Positions 25,864 through 34,875 of a stretch of 64,000 bases of DNA are shown one piece after another. The notes under the pieces were generated by a model. It was not told the DNA's origin, did not search any database, and saw only the letters and a list, made by a program, of their open reading frames with translations. Origin of the DNA: Peribacillus psychrosaccharolyticus ATCC 23296 (GTDB taxonomy: Bacteria; Bacillota; Bacilli; Bacillales; DSM-1321); assembly GCF_000305495.1 (NCBI RefSeq), contig NZ_AJTN02000153.1, positions 21,547 through 85,546 on the forward strand. Direction: 5' to 3'. Position 1 is the stretch's first letter, and every line of letters starts with the position of its first letter. Position numbers and translations under genes: made by a program.

Positions 25864-28371
25864 ATGAAGAAGGTTTTCTTAATTTTGTTCTCGATACTGT
25901 TGATTGTTTCTATGGCTCCTATTACCGGCCAAGCGGAGAAAAACACACCTGATGTTGATTTATGGAATGTTGTCAAACCATTAGAAACGACGGTTACCTT
26001 TTTAAATTCTGGGGCTCATCCAGATGATGAAAGAAGTGATTTCCTAGCCTACCTCTCGCGTGGTCTTGGGGTAAAAACATCGAGTTTAATCGCTAACCGC
26101 GGGGAAGGCGGACAAAATGAGATTGGTGATGAATTAAACGATGCCCTGGGAATCATCCGCACCCGTGAAATGATCGAAGCGGCGAAGATTACCGGCGTCA
26201 AAGCTTACCACCTTAGCGAAACCACCTCTGATCCGATCTTCGACTTTGGCTTTTCCAAAACTCCTGAAGAAACATTGGCTAATTGGGGAGAAGAGTTAAC
26301 CTATGAACGATTAATTGCTTTTATCCGCACCTACCAGCCAGATATTGTGATGCCCTCCTTCCGCAACGATGACACGCAGCATGGACATCATCGTACCATG
26401 GCCATTTTAACTGAACGCGCCTATAAGGATGCTGCTGATCCTTCGGTTTTTCCTGAACAACTGAAAAAAGGCTTATCTGTTTGGCAAATCAAAAAACTAT
26501 ATCTACCGGCTGAAAAGGCGGCAAACGCCACAACCTCTATTGAAATCGGAATGTTTGATCCAATCTACAACATGACGTATCCTCAGCTTGGCGAGCAATC
26601 CCGCTACATGCATAAAAGTCAGGGAATGGGCTCAGATATCCCTGCTGCTCCTAAGCAAACCCACCTTGATTTAATTCATAGCATAGTCAAAGCAAAGAAT
26701 AACAATGACCTTTTTGCAGGTGTTCCCTATAACCTGACTGAATGGGCTCAAACGCTCCCTTACAGTGAATATTCAGTTAGAGCCAAGCTAAAATCACTGC
26801 AAAAAGAGCTGGATGGCATCGTAGCAGCTTATCCGAATTCCAACAGCGTCTATACTAAATCACAAAAAGGATTAAAAAATCTTAGCCAACTCACTAAACT
26901 TACCGAAAAATCAAAACTCTCTAAATCAGTAAAAGCCGATTTACTTCATAAACTTTCCACAAAAGAAGAGCAGCTGCAACAAGTCAGCTTTGTTTCCTCG
27001 GGACTTGAAGTAAGCGCAAAAGCAGCAGCAAACGTCTGGACAAAAGGTGAAAAAACAACAGTTACGGTCAGCCTGAAAAACACAGGCAAGCAAACGTTGA
27101 AAAAAGCGCACGCCGCACTAAAGATTCCAAGCGGTTGGAAAGCGACGACCAAAACGAAACCGGCTAATTTAAAGCCAGGCAAATCCTTAGTTTATACGTA
27201 TACATTGCAAATCCCAGCAAAGGCCAAGAATTATCACGCCTATGATGCCCCTGCGGTCACAGCTTCCATCAGTTATGAATCTGACAGCACGAAAACCGTT
27301 CACCTTGAAGAACTTGCAGGCACAACGGCGGTGCTTCCAGATGTTAGTTTGACGCTGTCCCCTGAAGATATTACCGTCAATACAGCAGATGTTCAAAAAG
27401 AAATCCCGGTTACACTAAAGGTAAAGAACTACAAACAAGGCAAGATAAACACAGCTGTATCGTTGAAAGTTCCAGCAGGCTGGAGTGTGACTCCACATCA
27501 GGCGAATGTTGCCTTTACAAAACATGCTGAAGAGAAAAGCGTGAACTTCAAGCTGGTTCCGCCTTCTGATATTAAGGAAGGCAGTACAAAAATTTCAGCA
27601 GAAGCTACCGTCAATGGAAAAGCATTCAGCTCGACCATCCAAGAAATACACTATGATCATATCGGTACCTTTTATTATCAATACCCAGCACAAGTCAACA
27701 CCGTTGCGTTTGAGCTATTAAAGCCCGACAAGCTGAAAATCGGCTACATTAGCAGCGGCTTTGATAAAGTCGATGAGTACCTGACTAATACCGGTTTTGA
27801 CATTACAAACCTAACCGAAAGTGATCTAGCAACCGGCGATTTGAGTCAATACGATACGATTGTAACCGGAATCCGCGCCTATCTATCAAGGCAAGATTTG
27901 AAGGCGAACAATAACCGACTGATGAAATACGTAGAAGACGGAGGTCATCTAGTTGTTCAATACCATAAGCCTTCTGACGGCTGGAATGCCTTGACTACCG
28001 CACCGTATGAACTCAAACTTGGGGATGTGTCGATTAAATGGCGCGTAACCGATGAAAAGGCTAAAGTGACTGTTTTAAAGCCCGACTCACCGTTGTTCAA
28101 CTACCCGAATAAAATTACCGACAAAGACTGGGACAACTGGATTCAAGAACGCGGTCTCTACTACCCAATGAAATGGGATGAACGCTTCGAAACCTTTGTC
28201 AGCATGGCTGATCCCAACGAAGCTCCATTCGATGGCGGCATCCTGATGGCGAAACACGGAAAAGGCACCTATCTCTACACCAATCTAGTCTTCTACCGCC
28301 AAATCCAAGGCCAAGTCCCAGGAGGCTACCGAATCTTCACCAACCTGCTCAGCTACGGAGTCAACAAATAA
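25864..28371 (+). CDS. Secreted PIG-L (LmbE-like) deacetylase with NEW3-type domains
   Basis: 835 residues after choosing the ATG at 25864 behind GAAAGGGGTG. A signal peptide (KKVFLILFSILLIVSMAPITGQA) leads into a PIG-L catalytic domain with the zinc/Asp motif SGAHPDDERSD and a distal HGHHR (in DDTQHGHHRTM). Then follow a helical linker, two beta-rich NEW3/CARDB-like modules (SLKNTGKQTLKKAHAALKIPSGW and TLKVKNYKQGKINTAVSLKVPAGW), and a C-terminal amidotransferase-like domain (VEDGGHLVVQYHKPSDGWN). PIG-L enzymes remove acetyl groups from N-acetylglucosaminyl compounds. Divergent from, and sharing operators with, the ROK/importer/lyase operon, it probably trims the substrate outside the cell before uptake. 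Confidence 0.85.
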   Translation: MKKVFLILFSILLIVSMAPITGQAEKNTPDVDLWNVVKPLETTVTFLNSGAHPDDERSDFLAYLSRGLGVKTSSLIANRGEGGQNEIGDELNDALGIIRTREMIEAAKITGVKAYHLSETTSDPIFDFGFSKTPEETLANWGEELTYERLIAFIRTYQPDIVMPSFRNDDTQHGHHRTMAILTERAYKDAADPSVFPEQLKKGLSVWQIKKLYLPAEKAANATTSIEIGMFDPIYNMTYPQLGEQSRYMHKSQGMGSDIPAAPKQTHLDLIHSIVKAKNNNDLFAGVPYNLTEWAQTLPYSEYSVRAKLKSLQKELDGIVAAYPNSNSVYTKSQKGLKNLSQLTKLTEKSKLSKSVKADLLHKLSTKEEQLQQVSFVSSGLEVSAKAAANVWTKGEKTTVTVSLKNTGKQTLKKAHAALKIPSGWKATTKTKPANLKPGKSLVYTYTLQIPAKAKNYHAYDAPAVTASISYESDSTKTVHLEELAGTTAVLPDVSLTLSPEDITVNTADVQKEIPVTLKVKNYKQGKINTAVSLKVPAGWSVTPHQANVAFTKHAEEKSVNFKLVPPSDIKEGSTKISAEATVNGKAFSSTIQEIHYDHIGTFYYQYPAQVNTVAFELLKPDKLKIGYISSGFDKVDEYLTNTGFDITNLTESDLATGDLSQYDTIVTGIRAYLSRQDLKANNNRLMKYVEDGGHLVVQYHKPSDGWNALTTAPYELKLGDVSIKWRVTDEKAKVTVLKPDSPLFNYPNKITDKDWDNWIQERGLYYPMKWDERFETFVSMADPNEAPFDGGILMAKHGKGTYLYTNLVFYRQIQGQVPGGYRIFTNLLSYGVNK

Positions 28372-28374
28372 CAC

Positions 28375-28415
28375 AAAGACGACAGACTCTCCTTTAGGGA
28401 GGCTGTCGTCTTTTT
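28375..28415 (+). terminator. Rho-independent terminator of the PIG-L gene
   Basis: AAAGACGACAG / CTGTCGTCTTT outer stem with inner CTCC / GGAG pairing, then TTTTT. Confidence 0.9.
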
Positions 28416-28435
28416 AGTGAGTTTCAAAAAAGAGC

Positions 28436-29290
28436 GGGGTTGTTGAAAATGTGTCATTTATTAAACTAAGTGGAATTTCCAAACGTTAGTAGAGAAAGAT
28501 ACACTTTTTTAAAAGACAAACCTCCCTTGACCCTGCGCTGCGGGCTTATTTGCCGCTTCCCAGCGATGACTTTGTGCGGAAAAATGCTGTTTGTGTGCGC
28601 TTGGCGCTCATTTTTGTGCGGAATGGTTAATTCATGTGCGCTTCAGCCACTTGTTTGTGCGGAACAAGCCTATTTATGTGCGGAAGCATTTCAGCGGGGT
28701 TGTTGAAAATGTGTCATTTGCTAGAATCTTAGTTAGACTTCTAAACATTACTAGAGAAAGATACCCATTTTCACAAAACAAAACCTCCCCTGATCCTGCC
28801 TGCTAGCTTGTTTGCCGCTTCCCAGCAATGACTTTGTGCGAAATCGCAGGGTTAATGTGCGCTTAAGCCATTTTTTGTGCGGAACAAGCCTATTTCTGTG
28901 CGGAAGCATTTCAGCGGGGTTGTTGAAAATGTGTCATTTGCTAGAATCTTAGTTAGATTTCCAAACATTACTAGAGAAGGATACCCATTTTCACAAGACA
29001 AACCGCTCTTAACCCTGCGCTGCGGGCTTATTTGCCGCTTCCCAGCGACGACTTTGTGCGAAATGGCAGGTTTTATGTGCGCTTGGAGCTTATTTATGTG
29101 CGGAAAGGCTAATTCATGTGCGCTTCAGTCATTTTTGGTGCGGAACAAGCCTATCTATGTGCGGAAGCATCTCCAGGCTCTTGAAAACGTTTCAAGATCC
29201 CTGGGGTTGTTGAAAATGCGTCATTTACTAGAATCCTAGTTTGATTTCCAAACATTACTAGAGAAAGATACCCATTTTCACAAGACACAC
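28436..29290 (+). repeat. Intergenic TGTGCG repeat family, cluster C (three units plus a partial)
   Basis: Units start with GGGGTTGTTGAAAATG at 28436, 28696, 28916 and 29203, giving lengths of 260, 220, 287 and a truncated 88 bp. Each full unit has: the GGGGTTG head and GAGAAAGATACCCATTTTC block (about 90 bp); a potential hairpin CGCTGCGGGC...GCCGC...CAGCG; and a tail of TGTGCG motifs. In unit 1 these start at 28573, 28594, 28615, 28635, 28656 and 28677; in unit 3 at 29055, 29076, 29097, 29117, 29137 (GGTGCG) and 29158. Open frames here (e.g. 28470-28706, 28877-29239) are by-products of the repeat. The array separates two convergent operons. Confidence 0.88.
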
Positions 29291-29318
29291 AAAAAAAGAA
29301 GAAGCATCTGCTCCTCCT
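29291..29318 (-). terminator. Rho-independent terminator of the galacturonate operon
   Basis: On the minus strand AGGAGGAGCA / TGCTTCTTCT (with G-U pairs) is followed by a T run, immediately after the uxaA stop. Confidence 0.75.
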
Positions 29319-29319
29319 T

Positions 29320-30813
29320 TCACAGTGTTACCCCTGTTTTAAAGATTGCCAGTTCTCTAAAGTCGTTCTTTTCATTGTTGACGAATTCTCCGTTGGCGAC
29401 TTGGATGATGTAGTCGATGAAGTCGCGTAAGACAAGCTCGGGTGATACGTCATCTTCGAGCAGCGTGCCTGCATTGAAGTCGATCCAATGCGGTTTCGCT
29501 TCATAGATTGGTGTATTGGTCGAAACCTTCATCGTTGGAACGAATGTGCCAAATGGTGTTCCTCTTCCGGTTGTGAATAAGACGATATGACAGCCTGCCG
29601 CAGCTAGTGCGGAGGATGCGATCAAATCATTTCCTGGAGCACTCAAGAGATTCAAGCCTTTTCTTTGTAATACTTCTCCGTATTTTAAAACATCGACTAC
29701 GGGTGCTGAACCGGCTTTTTGGGTACAGCCCAGTGATTTGTCCTCAAGCGTAGTGATCCCGCCTGCTTTATTACCAGGCGAAGGGTTTTCATAGATTGGC
29801 TGATTAAATGTTAGAAAATAATCTTTAAAATCATTAATTAACGCGACCGTTTTATGAAAGACTTCCTCGGTTTCCGCTCGTTCCATCAGAATCGTTTCTG
29901 CCCCAAACATTTCCGGAACTTCTGTCAAGACAGTTGTTCCTCCTTGAGCAATCAGAAAATCAGAAAATCTTCCTAAAAGAGGATTGGCCGTAATCCCTGA
30001 AAAGCCATCGGACCCGCCGCACTTCAGACCGATTTTCAATTCGGCTAACGGAACATCTTCCCGCTTGTCGTTTTGGGCATGAGCATGGATTTCTTTGACC
30101 AGCTCCACTCCTGCTTCGATTTCATCAGTGACATATTGTGACACAAGGAATTTAATCCGATTATCATCTACATTTCCCAGTGACTCTTTAAAGGTGACCA
30201 TCTCATTATTTTCACACCCAAGTCCCAGCACCAATACCCCGGCGGCATTCGGATGGTTAACGGCATTCAATAAAATTTTCTTCGTATTTTCATGGTCATC
30301 GCCTAATTGCGAACATCCGAAACTATGCTTAAAAACTAGCATATTATCAAAAGGGGCAATATCGTTCACTTCTTTTTCAAATCGTTTGATGATTTTCTCG
30401 GCAATTCCATTGACACAGCCGACAGTTGGGACAATCCACAGCTCATTTCTGATTCCGACTAACCCATTGCTTCGCTTATAGCCTTTAAAGGTTAACTGTT
30501 CATTTTGGAATGGATTTTCTGTTAATTTTTGTTTGTAGCTGTATTCTTGCGTCCCAGACAAATTCGTTTTGGTATTATGCGTATGAACCCACTCGCCAAC
30601 TCCAATATCTTCTAGGGCGTGACCGATTGGAAAGCCATATTTCATCACATGGTCACCTTTTTTTAAATCCTTCAAAGCTACTTTATGCCCTCGATCAACC
30701 TCTTGTTTGATGACTATTTCGCTTCCGTTTACAACGATCTTCTCGTCTTTAGCCAGCTTTCGTAAAGCCAAGACAATATTGTCTTGTTCCGTGATTTGCA
30801 TAATTTCCTTCAT
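29320..30813 (-). CDS. uxaA: Altronate dehydratase
   Basis: 497 residues with the full UxaA layout: N-terminal SAF domain (about 1-90, KKGDHVMKYGFPIGHALEDIGVGEWVHTHN) and the large catalytic domain with GYKRSNGLVGIRNELWIVPTVGCVN, HSFGCSQLGDD, GLKCGGSDGFSGITANPLLG and KAGGITTLEDKSLGCTQKAG. It converts D-altronate to 2-keto-3-deoxygluconate. Starts at ATG behind AGGAGGGG and overlaps the uxaB stop, so the pair is coupled. KDG kinase and aldolase are not in the window. Confidence 0.95.
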   Translation of the reverse strand: MKEIMQITEQDNIVLALRKLAKDEKIVVNGSEIVIKQEVDRGHKVALKDLKKGDHVMKYGFPIGHALEDIGVGEWVHTHNTKTNLSGTQEYSYKQKLTENPFQNEQLTFKGYKRSNGLVGIRNELWIVPTVGCVNGIAEKIIKRFEKEVNDIAPFDNMLVFKHSFGCSQLGDDHENTKKILLNAVNHPNAAGVLVLGLGCENNEMVTFKESLGNVDDNRIKFLVSQYVTDEIEAGVELVKEIHAHAQNDKREDVPLAELKIGLKCGGSDGFSGITANPLLGRFSDFLIAQGGTTVLTEVPEMFGAETILMERAETEEVFHKTVALINDFKDYFLTFNQPIYENPSPGNKAGGITTLEDKSLGCTQKAGSAPVVDVLKYGEVLQRKGLNLLSAPGNDLIASSALAAAGCHIVLFTTGRGTPFGTFVPTMKVSTNTPIYEAKPHWIDFNAGTLLEDDVSPELVLRDFIDYIIQVANGEFVNNEKNDFRELAIFKTGVTL

Positions 30814-32246
30814 GAAATCCCCTCCTTATTGACACTCATCAGTGCATCCCTCATTCCAGCTTGTTCGATTTTATCCAAATATTCCGTCACCAATTCCGTT
30901 AGACCGTCTACGCTGGTTAAATCCATTCCCCATATACACTGGTTACTCAGGCAGCTTTGAACAAATTGATCAAGAGTTATACTTTGCTCATCCACCGCTT
31001 TCCATGATGCGACAAACCAGTCTAGCACAGCTGCATCATCTTCTCTTTTCCCCCGATAAAAATGTAATAAGGCGGCTAAGGAAAAAACAATCCGCTGCGG
31101 CAGCTCTTTTTTCTTCTCTAGGTAATCTAAGAGAGTTGGTAAAATCCTCGCTGTAAATTTAGATATTGAATTTAAGCTTATGCTTAGTAAGTAATGCTTA
31201 AAGTATGGATTTCTAAACCGATTAATTACATCATTAGCGAACACCTTTACATCAGAGTTGAGCGTCGGCACAATTTCTTCATAAATCAGTTCATGAATAT
31301 AACGGCCGACTTCTTCGTCTTCCACCGCTTCTGAGACCGTTTCCAAACCAGCTAAATACCCTATCGGCGTCATCGCTGTATGAGCACCGTTTAAAATCCT
31401 CACTTTTTGTGTACGGTAAGGCGTTAAATCATCGACAATAAACGTGTTTAAAGCCACTTGATCAATGGGGAATTCATCCTTAATCCACTGCGGACCTTCA
31501 ATCACCCACTGATGATACTGTTCGCCCACAACGACTAGATCGTCTTGATACCCTAACTCTTCTGTAATTTCGTCAATATTGTCTTTTGGGAAACCAGGTA
31601 CGATACGGTCTACTAAACTATTACAAAATGTGTTGTTTTGCATAATCCATGAAACAAACTCTTCACCAAGATTCCAGAGCTCCGCATATTGAAGAACGAT
31701 TTCTCTCAACTTAATTCCGTTTTCTTCAATTAATTCACAAGGAATCACGATACAGCCTTTTTGCTGATCTCCGTTGAATGCTTGAAAACGGTGGAATAAG
31801 AACGCTGTTAGTTTTCCTGGAAAACTAATCTGCGGCCGGTCTTCTAACCGGTCCGTCGGTTCAAAATAAATCCCTGCTTCGGTTGTATTCGAAATAACGA
31901 ATCGCAGCTCTTCACTGTGTGCTAATTCGATATATTGGTGATAATCAGTAAATAAATCAATGCCTCTGCTAATTGTATCGACGATCATATGTTCATTAAC
32001 GGCTTTATTCTCTTTCATTCCTTGCAGGTATAAAGTAAATAACCCCTCTTGTTCATTGAGTCCGACAATTTTATTCGTTCCCTTTGGCTGAACAACCACC
32101 ACACTTCCGTTAAAATTGGTTTCCTTATTTAGAACATATAACTGCCAATCGACAAAGGCGCGTAAGAAATTGCCTTCTCCAAACTGAAGGACCTTTTCAG
32201 GGTAGACGGGGTAGTCTTCGCCTATTTTTCTACTTAATTTCTCCAT
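30810..32246 (-). CDS. uxaB: Tagaturonate reductase (altronate oxidoreductase)
   Basis: 478 residues of the mannitol/altronate dehydrogenase family: VLQFGEGNFLRAFVDW near the N-terminus, FVISNTTEAGI, and the active-site region VRILNGAHTAMTPIGYLAG. Reduces D-tagaturonate to D-altronate with NADH. The ATG at 32246 is preceded by GGGGAGG; the upstream frame to 32276 is not needed. Third step of galacturonate breakdown. Confidence 0.93.
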   Translation of the reverse strand: MEKLSRKIGEDYPVYPEKVLQFGEGNFLRAFVDWQLYVLNKETNFNGSVVVVQPKGTNKIVGLNEQEGLFTLYLQGMKENKAVNEHMIVDTISRGIDLFTDYHQYIELAHSEELRFVISNTTEAGIYFEPTDRLEDRPQISFPGKLTAFLFHRFQAFNGDQQKGCIVIPCELIEENGIKLREIVLQYAELWNLGEEFVSWIMQNNTFCNSLVDRIVPGFPKDNIDEITEELGYQDDLVVVGEQYHQWVIEGPQWIKDEFPIDQVALNTFIVDDLTPYRTQKVRILNGAHTAMTPIGYLAGLETVSEAVEDEEVGRYIHELIYEEIVPTLNSDVKVFANDVINRFRNPYFKHYLLSISLNSISKFTARILPTLLDYLEKKKELPQRIVFSLAALLHFYRGKREDDAAVLDWFVASWKAVDEQSITLDQFVQSCLSNQCIWGMDLTSVDGLTELVTEYLDKIEQAGMRDALMSVNKEGIS

Positions 32247-32259
32247 TTTTATTTTTCCT

Positions 32260-32285
32260 CCCCTCAAAATGCACACGTTAACAAT
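32260..32285 (-). promoter_or_regulatory. Weak ExuR-like operator before uxaB
   Basis: On the minus strand TTGTTAACGTGTGCAT matches the left arm of the palindromes upstream of uxaC (TTGTTAACGTTAACAT) but is poor on the right. It lies between exuR and uxaB and could give a secondary regulated promoter. Confidence 0.35.
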
Positions 32286-32306
32286 TTAGGTAACCCTAAA
32301 CGGGTC

Positions 32307-33299
32307 TCATTCGTTCACGGAATTCCGAACTATTAATTCCGTATTAACAAAGATTAGTTCGCCGCGTTCACTCGGCTGCTCCATCAAATCTACTAATTTT
32401 TCAGCTCCAATGACACTAATCTCCTCAATCGGCCTCTTCACCGTGGTTAACTGTGGCGTGGTATATTGGGCAAAACCAATATCATCGAATCCGATAATCG
32501 ATACATCATCTGGAACCTTTAACTGATGAGCAAAGACTGAATTCATTGCTCCGAGCGCCATATCATCATTGGAACAAAATACAGCAGTCGGCGGCTTTTT
32601 CATCGAAAGCAGCTGTTCCATTGCATGATACCCGCTCTGCATATCATAATTCCCTTTGACCATATACTCACTTTTAATCGGAATTTGATAATCAATCAAC
32701 GCTTTTACGTACCCGTCTCTACGTTTGAGAGTTGAATTGAATCCTTCCTTCCCTTCAATAATCGCGATGTCCTGATGGCCTTTTTGAATCAAATATTCAA
32801 TCGCCTGATACGCGCCTTCTCGATCATTCGATAAGATATTAATCAGTTTTTTTTCATCCACTTGCCGGTTTAGGACGACGAGCGGGATCTTTTTTTGAAG
32901 GACGTGGTAAATGAAGATATTATCCTCATCACTTTGACTCACTAAAATGATTCCATCGAACCGTCCGCTGTTAATGGTCGAAAAATCGTGGTAATCATCA
33001 ATCCCCCGGACAAACAAATTTAACTGTTCATTAATCACACTGTTAACACCTTTGATCGTATCTGAAAAGAAGCTGGGCGACGTTCCATTTGTAATACTCG
33101 TAAAAAACAGGCCAATCGTGTGGGATTTCTTCAGCACTAGATTTTTGGCATTATAATTAGGCGTATAATCCAGCTGAGAAGCTAAATCCAGGACTTTTTT
33201 TCTTGTATCCTCTTTAATCAATGGACTATTATTTAACGCCCTTGATACCGTCGTATGCGAAACATTTAATAAGCTAGCAATATCTTTTATCGTTACCAT
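32307..33299 (-). CDS. exuR: LacI-family regulator of galacturonate use (ExuR-like)
   Basis: 330 residues: LacI helix-turn-helix (MVTIKDIASLLNVSHTTVSRALNNSPLIKEDTRKKV) and a periplasmic-binding-fold effector domain (GLFFTSITNG... PTAVFCSNDDMALGAMNSV... SIIGFDDIGFAQYTTPQLTTVKRPIEE). B. subtilis ExuR is also LacI type and sits in the matching operon. The inner ATG (33299) is chosen because AAAGGATGAG is well spaced from it. It presumably binds the paired palindromes upstream of uxaC. Confidence 0.85.
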   Translation of the reverse strand: MVTIKDIASLLNVSHTTVSRALNNSPLIKEDTRKKVLDLASQLDYTPNYNAKNLVLKKSHTIGLFFTSITNGTSPSFFSDTIKGVNSVINEQLNLFVRGIDDYHDFSTINSGRFDGIILVSQSDEDNIFIYHVLQKKIPLVVLNRQVDEKKLINILSNDREGAYQAIEYLIQKGHQDIAIIEGKEGFNSTLKRRDGYVKALIDYQIPIKSEYMVKGNYDMQSGYHAMEQLLSMKKPPTAVFCSNDDMALGAMNSVFAHQLKVPDDVSIIGFDDIGFAQYTTPQLTTVKRPIEEISVIGAEKLVDLMEQPSERGELIFVNTELIVRNSVNE

Positions 33300-33362
33300 T
33301 CTACTCATCCTTTAAAATCACGAAGTATACTTCTGATAAGCATACCATATTTAATTTCCCGG

Positions 33363-34751
33363 TTATACGTGTCTTGATTTAAGATCCAGGATGATTTCGG
33401 CATGTTTTTCGTCTGTTAATTTATACAATGATCCAATGATAATCAAAGCGAACGTCAACGTTACGGCTGGATATAGGGTCAGCAGCCCCTTAATTCCCAG
33501 CAGGGTTCCGGCTGATTGGGCCACATTGGGGATATAACCGATCAAACTTAGACCAATACCAGAAATGAAACCTGCAAGCGATTGAGCTAATTTTCGTGAA
33601 AAATTAAATAATGAATACGTTGTTGCTTCTTTCCGCTCTCCTGATACCCATTCTCCATAATCAATGATATCGGAAACAAAAGCCCATGTAATGCCGTTTG
33701 GAATACTGATTCCAATGAAAGCGATTGCTGATAGAATCGTAAATGAGTAGATATTTGTTGGGATACAGAAATTGATTAAATCAGCCACAATACAAATCGC
33801 AAATCCGAGCATCGCTGTATTCTTCTTTCCGAATCTTGCGACAAGTTTAGGCATCATGATGACACCTAAGAAAGAAGAACCAATAATGATGAAACTCATA
33901 CTAGCAACTAGCGTAACACTCCCTAAATTATATTGAGCAAAATAGATTAATAACGCTGATTTAATATTATAAGCGGATATTGAGAAAATAGTCATCAGCA
34001 CAAGTGTTAACAATGGTTTATTTTGAACAAATGTTTTAAAAATCGACTTGAACGATAGTTTTTCAGTTGGAGGTGCTGTACATACATTTCTTTCCTTCGT
34101 ATTGCGGAAACAAATATAGAAGCTGATAATCCCAATCACACACATAATGCCCATCGTCACAGGGAATCCAACACTTGGGTTTTCAAATTGTACGACCAAC
34201 GGCATAACCACAATGCTTGTAATCAATAATGCGCCTAGTGAACCGATTTGTCTGAACGTAGCAAGTGACGTCCGGTCTTCTGCATCCTGCGTCATCGCTG
34301 CTGCAAGTGAACCATAAGGAATATTGGTAAAGGAGTAGGCAACTCCCCAGATCATATAGATTCCATACGCATAAACGAGTTTTCCTGTATAAGAAAAATC
34401 AGGCGAAATGAACAGTAAAACCGTGATAAACGCTAACGCCAAACTACCAAATACTAAATACGGTCTGAACTTACCACGCTTCCCAATATTTTTCCGATAA
34501 TCAATCGATGAACCAACAATCGGATCGGCTACGGCTGCGAACAACTTACTGACTAAGAAAATCATTCCCGCCGCAGCGGCATGGATACCGGCGACATCGG
34601 TTAAGAATTTCAAGAGGTACAACTGGCCTAAGTCGAACATGAAACCGTTACCAAAATCACCGAACCCATACGAGATTTTTTCTTTTAAACTTAGCTTTTC
34701 TTTAGGTGCTTCTATAATGGGTATGCTTGGAGCAAGATTTGTACTCATGGT
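33363..34751 (-). CDS. GPH-family sugar/hexuronate:cation symporter (YjmB-like)
   Basis: 462 residues and about twelve membrane spans, opening KEKISYGFGDFGNGFMFDLGQLYLLKFLTDVAGI with the signature DPIVGSSIDYRKNIGKRGKFRPYLVFG and NIPYGSLAAAMTQDAEDRTSLATFRQIG. These are hallmarks of the glycoside-pentoside-hexuronide family, whose B. subtilis member YjmB lies in the exu operon. Likely imports galacturonate. The start at 34751 follows GGGAGG. No ExuT is seen, so this may be the only uronate porter here. Confidence 0.85.
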   Translation of the reverse strand, partial: TMSTNLAPSIPIIEAPKEKLSLKEKISYGFGDFGNGFMFDLGQLYLLKFLTDVAGIHAAAAGMIFLVSKLFAAVADPIVGSSIDYRKNIGKRGKFRPYLVFGSLALAFITVLLFISPDFSYTGKLVYAYGIYMIWGVAYSFTNIPYGSLAAAMTQDAEDRTSLATFRQIGSLGALLITSIVVMPLVVQFENPSVGFPVTMGIMCVIGIISFYICFRNTKERNVCTAPPTEKLSFKSIFKTFVQNKPLLTLVLMTIFSISAYNIKSALLIYFAQYNLGSVTLVASMSFIIIGSSFLGVIMMPKLVARFGKKNTAMLGFAICIVADLINFCIPTNIYSFTILSAIAFIGISIPNGITWAFVSDIIDYGEWVSGERKEATTYSLFNFSRKLAQSLAGFISGIGLSLIGYIPNVAQSAGTLLGIKGLLTLYPAVTLTFALIIIGSLYKLTDEKHAEIILDLKSRHV

Positions 34752-34825
34752 ATCCTCCCAAGGATATAGATTTATAATGTCCACACATTTTGTTATACTA
34801 AGTCTGACTATTTTTTTCTTAAGGA

Positions 34826-34862
34826 CTCTCTATTCTACTTTTGGCGAAGGACGAATAGAGAG
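34826..34862. repeat. Inverted repeat between uxaC and the transporter gene
   Basis: CTCTCTATTC (34826-34835) and GAATAGAGAG (34853-34862) form a ten-base-pair stem with a 17-base loop. On the operon strand it lacks a T tract directly after the stem, so it may slow or partly stop transcription or protect mRNA ends rather than fully terminate. Confidence 0.6.
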
Positions 34863-34875
34863 CTCTTTTTATTAC

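Noticed and set aside
28470-29239. Open frames in the repeat clusters (also 18446-18667) giving similar peptides such as IYVRKHFSGVVENVSFAR
   Set aside because: The peptides are alike only because the DNA is repeated. There are no ribosome sites, frames are broken between copies, and the codon pattern is dictated by the TGTGCG motif.
28436-29290. CRISPR array
   Set aside because: Units are 220-287 bp with near-identical content, not 25-40 bp repeats with unique spacers. The 21-bp periodicity involves only a six-base motif, and no cas genes are present.
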